NCBI GenBank assembly: GCA_011319805.1
Contig: SJRY01000223.1
Location: 1-31,521 of the forward strand
Direction: 5' to 3'
Length of the DNA stretch: 31,521 nt
DNA from: Macrocybe gigantea
Taxonomy: Eukaryota > Basidiomycota > Agaricomycetes > Agaricales > Callistosporiaceae
The position numbers were made by a program, and so were the translations under genes. Shown in pieces: positions 8,153 to 15,907 of this stretch. The notes under the pieces are model-generated. The model worked only from the letters and a program-made list of their open reading frames with translations. It ran no database searches and was not told the origin of the DNA. Within the stretch, counting starts at the first letter, position 1. The number at the start of each line of letters is the position of its first letter.

Positions 8153-9370
8153 TGAATTGCTGGATTCATCAAGTGCTTGAAAGTCGGGTCCTCTGCCCGT
8201 CTTGCTAACTCCAACCTGAAGCATGCCCTCAGGTCTTTGACCACCCTGCCACAGGTGGGGGGAGATCCTTCGAGGTCAAAGAACTTGACCTTCCTCTCAG
8301 ACAGGCAGCATAATGCACTCAAGTCCCCTCTCAAGGACTTGGTGGACCTTAAACCACCTAACTTTTTATCCACGGACTATTTTGCAGATGCGAATAATCT
8401 GGGCAGGCAACTCATTGACTAGTTCAGCAGCTGCCTTGAGATCCATAAGCTGCTTGGCAGAGATGAAGACTCTGTCAAGGCTTATCGTGCATCACTCGAA
8501 CAGGCACTTACTGAGTGCCAGCTTGAGCCTAACTGTGTATACATGAGTAGTGATAGCGCCATGCCCATGAAAGCTGATACACTCAGACAATCAGTGTATT
8601 CATCCCGGATATACTGAGGTAATACACTTGTCGAAACTCATCAGCCTGTTGGTAAAGCGACAAGCGATGACTCTGAGCTGATTGGACTGTGCATGTCAAT
8701 CCAAAAGGCCATCACACAGGATAGAGTTATATCCATCGTGTGCTTCCTCGACTCAATGAATGCAATCAATCGCATTGTTGATTGCAACCCTCACTCTGTA
8801 CAGTCGCATTCTATTGCACTGTGCACTTCATTGCATGCTTGGTTTACCCAATCCGAGCTGCACAGGATTACATTCTGGCATGTCCCTTCCTCCTGGAAGT
8901 GGGCTATTCAAGTTGAAGCACATGAGTCAGCACGCGGCCTCGACATCCCTTAGGGACTTCATTCCTTTTATACTACAGACACATTCCACAAAGAGGCAGA
9001 TGATGAGATGCACACCTCTTGGTTCCATGAATCTGGAATCAAGAAATATATTGGCACTTCCATGTTTCGATTCCATGATGCTGGAAAGCCTGAATCCTAT
9101 GAGTGCCCACTTTATAAAAGAATGGGTTTCATGAAGTTGGTGACAGGCAATGAGCTATTTGCTCACTGCTATCGTGTCGCATGCGGACACGTGCTGATCA
9201 ATGCATATCAAGCGTGGTTCAATTTTGTCAAGAGCAATGAATGCTCTTGCGGACGTGGGCCTAAGGACTCCATCCATGTTATGACTCTGTGCCATAACTG
9301 GAACAGACCAACCGAATGCCAGTATGACGCCTTTCTGCATTCCTGGTTTGTTAAGTACCTAATGTCTAAT
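8153..9370 (+). pseudogene. LINE ORF2 fragment in the chimera (RT thumb to finger)
   Basis: LINE sequence starts at the GFIKxLKVGSS block right after the module. It then reads through SLSDRQ, LSTDYFADANN, the RNase H-like domain (MSSDSAMP about 8544; CFLDSMNAI about 8740; the tryptophan-rich stretch about 8880-8915) and the finger (CSCGRG about 9240, then H-X4-C). A TAG at 8420-8422 stands for CAG or GAG, and a TGA near 8616 for an Arg or Gln codon. A short deletion removes the extreme C-terminus near 9380. It is dead, and of an older style than copy F inserted beside it. Confidence 0.85.
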
Positions 9371-9498
9371 AAGGCAGCGGGGGATACTTAGGGTTATGGC
9401 TCCTTGTGGGGCCTTTGCGCAGAAGTGACTGCAGCTAGCCTTTGGGCTGGGGGACTCAGAGCATCAAGTCAGCATGATGTCTGATGAAAGCGAACACT
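9371..9498 (+). mobile_element. 3' UTR of the chimera's LINE, part before insertion F
   Basis: The sequence GGGTTATGGCTCC...GGGCTGGGGGACTCAGAG is the standard LINE 3' UTR. It is interrupted at 9512/9513 by LINE F and continues at 12011-12024 and beyond. Together with 12025-12327 it forms one complete 3' UTR. Confidence 0.85.
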
Positions 9499-11615
9499 GA
9501 GCTTTATTGCGACGATGTCGCTCAGTATTTTCTTTCACTCAACCATCATATGTTGGTGAAGATTCTTCAACACGGAGGCTTTGCACAACAGGTGTCAAAG
9601 TTCTTTGAATCATATCTTGTTGGGCGCAAAACTTCTTATGCCTGGCGTAGTGCCATCTCTCCAGAGTTCGATGCCGACGTGGGAGTTGGTCAAGGCTCTG
9701 CACTCTCCCCAGTATTGTCAGCGCTTTACTTGGTGCCGGTACTGAAACTTTATCAGAAAGCTGGTGATATGCCAGTAATCATGTCATTCGTCGATGACGG
9801 ACTGATCATCGCTCAGTCCAAATCCACATCAGACAATGTTCCGAAACTGCAGAGGGCTTATGCCTCTGTGCATAACCTCTTCACTGACTTCGGTCTTGTT
9901 GTAGAACACAACAAGACTGAATTACAGCACTTTTCGCGCAATAGTATGGACCCTCGTCCGTCTATTGACTTGGGCTTTGCTCCATTTACGGGCAACACCC
10001 CGCTTCGACCCAAGGATGTCTGGCGATACCTTGGTTTCTTTTTGGACGCGTGCCTTTCTTTTAAGGAGCATGTTCGATTCTATGCTACGAAGGCCTTGAC
10101 TACCGCCAGGGCCTTCCAAATGTTGGGCAATTCTGTTCGGGGCTTATCCCCTCAACAGAAACGCATTCTCTACTTGTCGTGCGCGTGTCCCATCGCAACG
10201 TACGGCTGTTTATTGTGGAACTTCAATGGCATGCGTAATGTTGCACTGTTGAAACAACTACGCCAAATGCAGTGCAAAGCATGCATTTGGATTAATGGAC
10301 AGTTTCGCACCACTCCTGAGGGTGCAGCTGAGACAATGGCCTGTGTCGAACCTATCGGTGCGTTCATTAAAAGACTGAAAGTCGGCTCGTCTGCCCGCTT
10401 AGCTAACTCCAATCTGAGGCATGCCCTCAGATCCATTAGTACACCCGCCTCAGTTGGGGGTGACCCATCTAAAGTGAGAAATCTCGCTTCTTTGTCAGAC
10501 AGGCAGCGTGCTGTGCTTAAGTCCCCACTCAAGGATTTGGTGGATCTGAAACCACCACTCTTTCTAACCACGGATTATTTTGCTGATGCAAATAACCCGG
10601 GCAGGCGGCTTGTCGATGAGTTTGGCAGTTGCTTTGAGATCCATAAGTTACTTGGCCGAGATGAGGACTCGGTCAAGGCTTACCGCGCATCGCTGGATCA
10701 AACACTTTCCCAGTGTTCGATCCAGCATGATTGCTCTTATGTGAGTAGTGATGGCTCCGTGCCTGCGAAAGCAGAAGTGCCACTTAAGCAGTCTGTGTCA
10801 GCTTCGCGTGTTTATCGCGAGGGCAGGCTGGTCTCCGAGAGTCGTCAGCCAGTTGGTAAATCAACGAGCGACGATGCTGAGCTCATTGGGTTGCGAATGG
10901 CAATCCAAAAGGCTATCGCACAAGATGGAGTTAATTCTGTCGTGTGCTTTTTAGATTCGATGAATGCAATTAATCGCATCATCGATTGCAACCCCCACTC
11001 TGTGCAGTCGCACTCTATTGCACTTTGTGCATCACTGGAAGCTTGGCTCTCTGAGTCCGAGCAGCGCCGGATTGAATTCTGGCACGTCCCTTCCAAATGG
11101 AAGTGGGCAATACAAGTCGAGGCTCACGAGTTTGCCCGGAGCCTGGATGTTCCCCTGGGACTTCGTCCCTCTATACCACCGATGGCCTTCGAAAGGAGGC
11201 TGACGATGATATGCATAGCACTTGGTTCCAGAATTCTGGGAACAAGAAATACATTGGTGCTTCCACATTTCGTTTTCACGAAGCAGGAAAGCCAAATTCC
11301 TATGAACGCCCCTCTCGGAAGAGAATGGGCTTCATGAAGTTAGTGACAGACAACGAGCTTTATGCTCGCTGTTCACGTCTCGCATGCGGCCATGCTCCGA
11401 TCAATGCGTATCAGGCACGGTTTAATTTTGTCGATAGCAATTTATGTTCTTGCGGACGAGGGGTTGAAGACTCTGTCCACGTCATGACTCAGTGCTGTAA
11501 CTGGCACAGGCCAACTGAACGCCAGTTCGACGCCTTTGTGCGTCACTGGTTCATTAAGTACTTGACATCTAATAAGGCTGCAGGTGCTTTCATTCTGGAT
11601 CCAGGCGGCGGGTGA
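9484..11615 (+). CDS. LINE F ORF2, 5'-truncated (RT palm, RNase H, finger), one frameshift
   Basis: This is the longest open frame in the window: 617 codons from 9484 to 11337, then a one-base loss near 11168, after which the true frame continues to 11615. It lacks the endonuclease and RT fingers. Motifs: DVAQYF (motif A) about 9515, GVGQGSALSP about 9680, SFVDDGLII about 9783, EHNKTELQHF, WRYLGFFLD about 10020. The RNase H-like domain follows (SSDGS about 10744, AELIGL about 10876, CFLDSMNAI about 10950), then the finger CX1C-X7-H-X4-C about 11447-11493. The ATG at 9484 is contributed by host 3' UTR sequence and happens to be in frame. An isolated product would lack target cleavage. Confidence 0.85.
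9499..9512 (+). repeat. Target-site duplication of LINE F, left copy
   Basis: GAGCTTTATTGCGA is repeated exactly at 12011-12024. The host sequence is the 3' UTR of the chimera's LINE. Confidence 0.95.
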
Positions 11616-12010
11616 CTGCCGTTCTGTAGCGGAGATCATCCGGGTTAACCCGGACAATCTGGAAACAGTCGGGTCAGTGACCGAAGCACTGACCAAGCGT
11701 TATGCGAACTGCAAACTCCGCAACAGTATCGTTATAGGTCCTCTTGGACCTTTTACGTGGAATTGACCACAGCTGGCCCTCTGGGGCTGGGGGACGGTGC
11801 TCGAGTGAGTGAGTACGCGCGAGCTCGAGCCATATGGTTCGAGCGCGGGCATGAGAGAACAGGGCAGTGTAGCCCTCCATGTAGCTCCCTTCAGTCTGTT
11901 TTTTCTCGGACTAGTCGTATTTATCATAGATACCTTGGTGTATTTACAAGCGGACTGCCACCGTGCACCGCTATATAAATTGTTGAATTAAAAAAAAAAA
12001 AAAAAAAAAA
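9513..12010 (+). mobile_element. LINE F: young 5'-truncated copy with poly(A) and exact TSD
   Basis: It spans the RT palm to the 3' UTR (11616-11989) and an A tail (11990-12010), flanked by an exact 14-bp duplication. Low decay (many CpG codons kept, one frameshift) marks it as one of the youngest insertions here. Its 3' UTR has a 9-bp hairpin at 11823-11844. Confidence 0.92.
11823..11844 (+). other. LINE F 3' UTR hairpin
   Basis: GCTCGAGCC (11823-11831), loop ATAT, GGTTCGAGC (11836-11844) form a 9-bp stem with one G-U pair. It lies a short way upstream of the conserved GAGAACAGGG block. Other copies hold a different but still self-complementary stem at this place. Confidence 0.65.
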
Positions 12011-12024
12011 GAGCTTTATTGCGA
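12011..12024 (+). repeat. Target-site duplication of LINE F, right copy
   Basis: Exact copy of 9499-9512, immediately after the A tail. The host 3' UTR resumes from here. Confidence 0.95.
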
Positions 12025-12323
12025 TCCACAGACTTTGCAACACCTGTCATTATAGGCCCTTTTGGACCCTTTACATGGAACTGACCATGTCTGGCTCTTA
12101 GGAGCTAGGGGATGCAGGCAGAGCGGGCAAGTCAGCATGAGCACGCACCTAAGTGGTATGCACATGGGCAGGAGACAGCAGGGTTAGTGCACCCTCTATG
12201 TACATCCCCTCAGTCTGGTTGCATTCGGACTAGTTGTATTTATCATAGGTACCTTTATTTATCATAGGTACCTTCGTGTATTTACAAGCGGACTGCCATC
12301 GAGCACTGCTTTATAAATTGTTG

Positions 12324-12352
<29 letters not shown>
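12025..12352 (+). mobile_element. 3' UTR end and poly(A) of the chimera's LINE
   Basis: This continues the host 3' UTR (TTTTGGACCCTTTACATGGAACTGACC block, the ACTAGTTGTATTTATCATAGGTACC block and TTTATAAATTGTTGAATT) to the A tail. TTTATCATAGGTACCTT is present twice in a row at about 12237-12270, a small tandem duplication not seen in other copies. Confidence 0.85.
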
Positions 12353-12354
<2 letters not shown>

Positions 12355-12367
12355 TTCAGCACTCGCC
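12353..12367 (+). repeat. Target-site duplication of the chimeric element, right copy
   Basis: AATTCAGCACTCGCC, exact copy of 7189-7203. The first two A may also be counted as tail. Confidence 0.9.
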
Positions 12368-13100
12368 TTAAGATCTGCAAGCTCCTGGGCAGGGATGAAG
12401 ACTCTGTCAAGGCTTACCATGCATTGCTTGAACCAGCACTCATGGAGTGCCAGCTTGAGCCTAATTGTATATATACAAGTAGTGATGGCGCCATGCCCAT
12501 AAAAGCAGCTACACTTAAGCAGTCAGTGTACTCGTCCTGGGTTTACTGGGGCAATATGCTTATCCACGAAACTCGTCAGCCTGTCAGCAAAGCGACAAGG
12601 ATGACTCCGAGCTGATTGGATTGTATATGGCAATCCAAAAAGCTATCACACAAGATGGAGTTACATCCATCATGTGTTTTCTTGACTCGATGAATGTAAT
12701 CAATTGCATTATTGACTATAACCCTTACTCTGCACAGTCACATTCCTTTGCTCTTTGCACTTCACTGCATGCTTGGTTCACCCAATCTGAGCAGCACCAG
12801 ATTATACTCTGGCACATCCCTTCCCATTGGAAGTGGGCTATTCAAGTCAAGGCACATGAGTCAGCCCGTGGCCTTGATGTCCCTCAGGGGCTTCATTCTC
12901 TCTATACTATTGATGCACTCCGTAAGGAGGCAAACAATAATATGTATACCTCTTGGCTAACCAATACAATCAAGAAATATATTGGTGCCTCCATGTTTCA
13001 TTTTCATGATGCAGGAAAGCCAGAGTCCTATGAGTGCCCACTTCACAAAAGGATGGGTTTCATGAAGTTGGTGACAGGCAATGAGCTGTTTGCATGTTGC
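12368..13100 (+). mobile_element. LINE D, third segment (RNase H to start of finger)
   Basis: ORF2 of LINE D resumes: the LGRDEDSVKAY-like stretch, SSDGAMPIKAA (about 12478), a frameshift near 12600, AIQKAITQDGV (about 12630), CFLDSMNVI, the KKYIGAS block (about 12970) and GFMKLVTGNELF (about 13060-13095). It is cut at 13100 by the T-run of LINE G, just before the finger. The remainder of D is not found in the window. Confidence 0.85.
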
Positions 13101-13358
13101 TTTTTTTTTTTTTTTAAAATCAACAATTTATGAAGCAGTGCTCAGTGGCAGTCCACTTGTAAATACACAGAGGTACCCACGATAAATACAACTAGTCTGA
13201 TTGAAACCAGACTGAGGAGATATACATGGAGGGTGCACTAACCCTATTCTCTCGTGCCTGCGCCTGAGCCTCTTAGGCTTGCACTCATGCTAACTTGCCC
13301 GCTCGACCTGTGTCCTCCAGCTTCTAGAAGCTGGATGTGGTCAGTTCCATGTAAAGGG
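13101..13358 (-). mobile_element. LINE G: 3' UTR fragment with poly(A)
   Basis: The minus strand holds the LINE 3' UTR from the CCCTTTACATGGAACTGACC block to the A tail (T at 13101-13115). A hairpin AGCCT-CTT-AGGCT sits at 13267-13279. At 13358/13359 it is cut by the copia LTR, so the copia element inserted into G. Confidence 0.85.
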
Positions 13359-13598
13359 TGTTAAAACTAGGCACAGGGAACACTCTGGATGAGCCTTAGA
13401 ATCTAGAAGTCCTGAGTGAGAACACTAGTAATTGAGTTATATACAAGTACTTGCCTAGAAGTCCTGAGTGAGAATACTGGAGACTTCAAGGCACTCTGTG
13501 CTACCCATATATATGTGTAGAAGGCTGTGTGCATTGCTAGGCGCATAGCCTGGGTCCTGTCCTATGCACAAGTCTGGACAGGAGGGGCATTTCTAACA
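13359..13598 (-). repeat. Ty1/copia 3' LTR, 240 bp
   Basis: The termini are TGTTA...TAACA. The sequence matches the LTR at 5388-5674 apart from an indel of about 47 bp. The same 23-bp direct repeat and TATATAT stretch are present. A polypurine tract and the RNase H end lie directly upstream on the minus strand, so this is a 3' LTR. It belongs to a different element copy from the 5' LTR at 5388, because the order along the strand is wrong for one element. Confidence 0.85.
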
Positions 13599-13608
13599 CC
13601 TCCCCCTG
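13599..13608 (-). other. Copia polypurine tract
   Basis: CAGGGGGAGG on the minus strand directly abuts the LTR TGTTA, as required for a plus-strand primer in LTR elements. Confidence 0.8.
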
Positions 13609-13874
13609 ACCTGAACTGTTTAAACTATGTACCTACAAGTCCCATTTTCTGTCTACAGAATTCAACCTTTGGTACAGTAAGTGGTTTGGTTAACAAGTCT
13701 GCAACTTGTTCAGTTCCTGGAATAAACTCAGGCCATATCCTCTTCTGCTCCACTGTATCCCTAAGCCAGAAGTATCACAAATCCAGCTGTTTCATATGCC
13801 CATGATACTCTGGATTCTTTGTGACACTCAGTGCAGACTAATTGTCAATCTTGAGTGGTAATGGTTGCAACACA
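13609..13874 (-). pseudogene. Ty1/copia RNase H C-terminal fragment
   Basis: On the minus strand from 13874 the frame reads LKIDN-stop-SALSVTKNPEYHG, HMKQLDL, WLRDTVEQKRIWPEFIPGTE and ADLLTKPL. These are typical blocks of the copia RNase H end, which removes RNA from the cDNA hybrid. A TAG replaces the Gln of the DNQSA motif, and a TGA replaces an Arg codon after LDL. The true stop and about 25 bp lead into the polypurine tract. The rest of the polyprotein is cut off at 13874 by LINE H. Confidence 0.9.
13861..13874 (+). repeat. Target-site duplication of LINE H, left copy
   Basis: ATGGTTGCAACACA is copia RNase H sequence (it encodes part of VLQPLPLK on the minus strand) and is repeated at 20016-20029 after the A tail of LINE H. 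Confidence 0.9.
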
Positions 13875-14072
13875 CACAGCTTCTCTTTCCACAACGCCCA
13901 TTTGTAAACAAGTGCAAATAACCCTCCTCATCGTCGTCTTCGTTCTACACCAGCATCAACTGGGCCGATCGTGTATCAAGTTGCAAACCCGAGTTCCTAA
14001 CACTCTTGAGCCCTTCTGTTTCCTATATCGCGAAAATCGGCTGAAAATCAACCGGTCTACTAGAGGTTTTTG

Positions 14073-15907
14073 ATGAGTGACGATCTGCTCAACATCATCA
14101 GTGGTGGCGGTCATGCACCGCTCAACCTGCACCCAGGACAGCCTACTGCTGGCCCATCCCACTCCCCTGCTCCTCCTCCCCCACAGGGAATGCAAGCCTT
14201 CTCTTCCAAGGTGGTGACAGTCTCATGGATACTGACGACACCAACCCTTCAAACACAGGAGGGCCTACTGTACCCTCTGCCCCCCCTCTCCATCGATCCT
14301 GTCCACTGAGGCAGCATACAACGACAATGCCATCGGCATCGCAATCTTCCCCGAAGGGGATCGGTTCCTTCACGGTGAAGCCAAGGCTGCAGCCGAATCT
14401 CTCGCTGCCCTCAAGGCTTGGATCTTGAAGGTCGGCTCTTCCTCCATCTCCATTCCAGCGGGATACCAGTACGCTATCGCCAAGGGCATTGCGACTTTGG
14501 TCAGCAGTGCAGGCGACGTCAATATGTTTTCCATCTCGACGCTGGACAGACCCCAGTACCCCTTAGGTAGGTGTCTGCAAGAAATTGTCAATGCCCACCT
14601 TCCCTCCCGTGGAAAGGCAACTCGGTTCGCCAATCCTCATACCTCTCCTTCTGGCACTGTACGTCCTGAAGACTCCTGCTCGAACATGGGCGCTCGCCCC
14701 CCGAGACCGCCTCGGAACCCGAACCGCCCCCTCCGCCACAGCCGCAGTCCCGCTCCCGAACTCCAGGTCATGGCCTGCCCCCTCCTGTCAATAGGGCTAC
14801 CCGCCCTGCTACTGGCAAGCGCTCGTATGCACAAGTCTTGGCCCAACCAGCCAACACTCCTGCCGAAGCCATTGTAGCTTTGGCAAAGACATTTCCACAC
14901 CACCCCACAGAAAAGATCGTCTCCTTGCAAAAGGAAGCGACTGGGGAGCCTTCCGGACCGCCTAAGAAGAAGGCAAAGTCCACTTCCTATGGCCCGTCCT
15001 GATGTAACGTCAGGGTATCCTTTACTTTCCCAGTAGACAATGCATCTGTTGCCACTGGGACTCTTCTCTCTGCCTTCAATCGAGGGCTGACTACTGGCAA
15101 ATCCTGGATTAGATGTGAATCCATCCAGGACCACTCTGCCTCCTCGTTTTCATGCTTGATGATGAAGGTGGCATCACCCAAGGACCTTGGCATTTTGTGT
15201 GAGGCCACTCTCCAGTGTGCTCCGGCCGGTTCTACTGTCAAGCTCGCTATTCCTACGAGCGTTTCCTATGTGAAACTGCTCGATGTACCATACTTCAATG
15301 CCGACAGAAGTGTCATCACTGCCTGGCAAGCATACGAGATTCTCTGAGACTCTTCATTCTCGGACCTCATCACCCTTGTTGGAGTTCCTCGTGTCATGCG
15401 CAAGTCCAAGAATTCCGATACTGCGACTGTTTGGTTCAATATCAAAGATACGTCCACTGGCCAGAATGTTAAAGCTCTGGACAACTGCACGGTTATGGTC
15501 CGGAACTGGCGATGCTGCTTCCACGCCACTCTCTCATCGCCAGGAGTCCCTCTCTGTGAATGCTGTTGGTGCTGGGGACACTCTACTCTAAAGTGTAACC
15601 AACAATCCCTCCGCTGCCCGATCTGTGGGGAATCCCACAGAAAGGAGCATCATTGCATGCTTGAAGACCCAAGGCTAACCCTCCTCATGAGGCAACTCCG
15701 GCAGGTCAACCCTGCCCGCATGCTCCGAAGTGTCTTAGCTGCAGCAAAGATCACTCCACCGATGACCGGAAGTGTGCCTTCTGGAAGAATCGCTTTGATC
15801 CTGAGTGGATCAAACAACATTATCAGCTGGTATGTGATCGAGCACGGTCAAGTCCCAAATACTCTAATGCCTCCCCGCAGTGTAATGCGGAGGCCGATGC
15901 ATCATGA
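14073..15907 (+). pseudogene. LINE H ORF1 (gag-like, zinc knuckles)
   Basis: ORF1 binds element RNA and probably forms the RNP. The N-terminus MSDDLLNI is followed by a Pro-rich leader, AKAAAESLAALKAW (about 14385), GDVNMFSI (about 14515), the VNRAT stretch (about 14790), a middle domain (IRCESIQDHSASS about 15110; YVKLLDVPYF about 15268; TATVWFNI about 15420) and knuckles (CECCWCWGHSTLKC about 15555-15600; CPICGES about 15617). Nonsense codons at 15000-15002 and 15345-15347 are TGA where copy J has CGN. Several frameshifts are present. The zinc-finger segment lost about 15 residues near 15660. Confidence 0.85.
15904..15907 (+). other. ATGA overlap joining ORF1 stop and ORF2 start (copy H)
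   Basis: ORF1 ends ...ADAS-TGA, and ORF2 starts with the ATG sharing TG of that stop. The same overlap is present in copies J and L. It suggests that ORF2 is translated by termination and re-initiation. Confidence 0.8.

Larger units (their letters stand above)
7204..12352 (+). mobile_element. Chimeric element: module fused to 5'-truncated LINE, inserted as one unit
   Basis: One 15-bp duplication (7189-7203 and 12353-12367) bounds the whole insert. Its parts are the module (7204-8152), a LINE segment from the RT thumb to the 3' UTR (8153-9512), LINE F inserted later (9513-12010 plus its duplicated target), the rest of the 3' UTR (12025-12327) and an A tail (12328-12352). There is no A tail or duplication between module and LINE, so both parts came from one cDNA. 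Known parallels are template-switch chimeras such as MINE (WEIRD plus MGL) in Magnaporthe. Confidence 0.75.

Noticed and set aside
13101..13115. T-runs (1492, 3713, 5844, 13101, 22311) as Pol III terminators or low-complexity islands
   Set aside because: Each is followed by the same LINE 3' UTR in reverse complement, so they are poly(A) tails of minus-strand insertions.
5388..13598. The two copia LTRs as the two ends of one element
   Set aside because: Both are on the minus strand, so the 3' LTR should lie at the lower coordinate. Here the 5' LTR (with primer site) is at 5388 and the 3' LTR (with polypurine tract) at 13359, so they belong to two copies.
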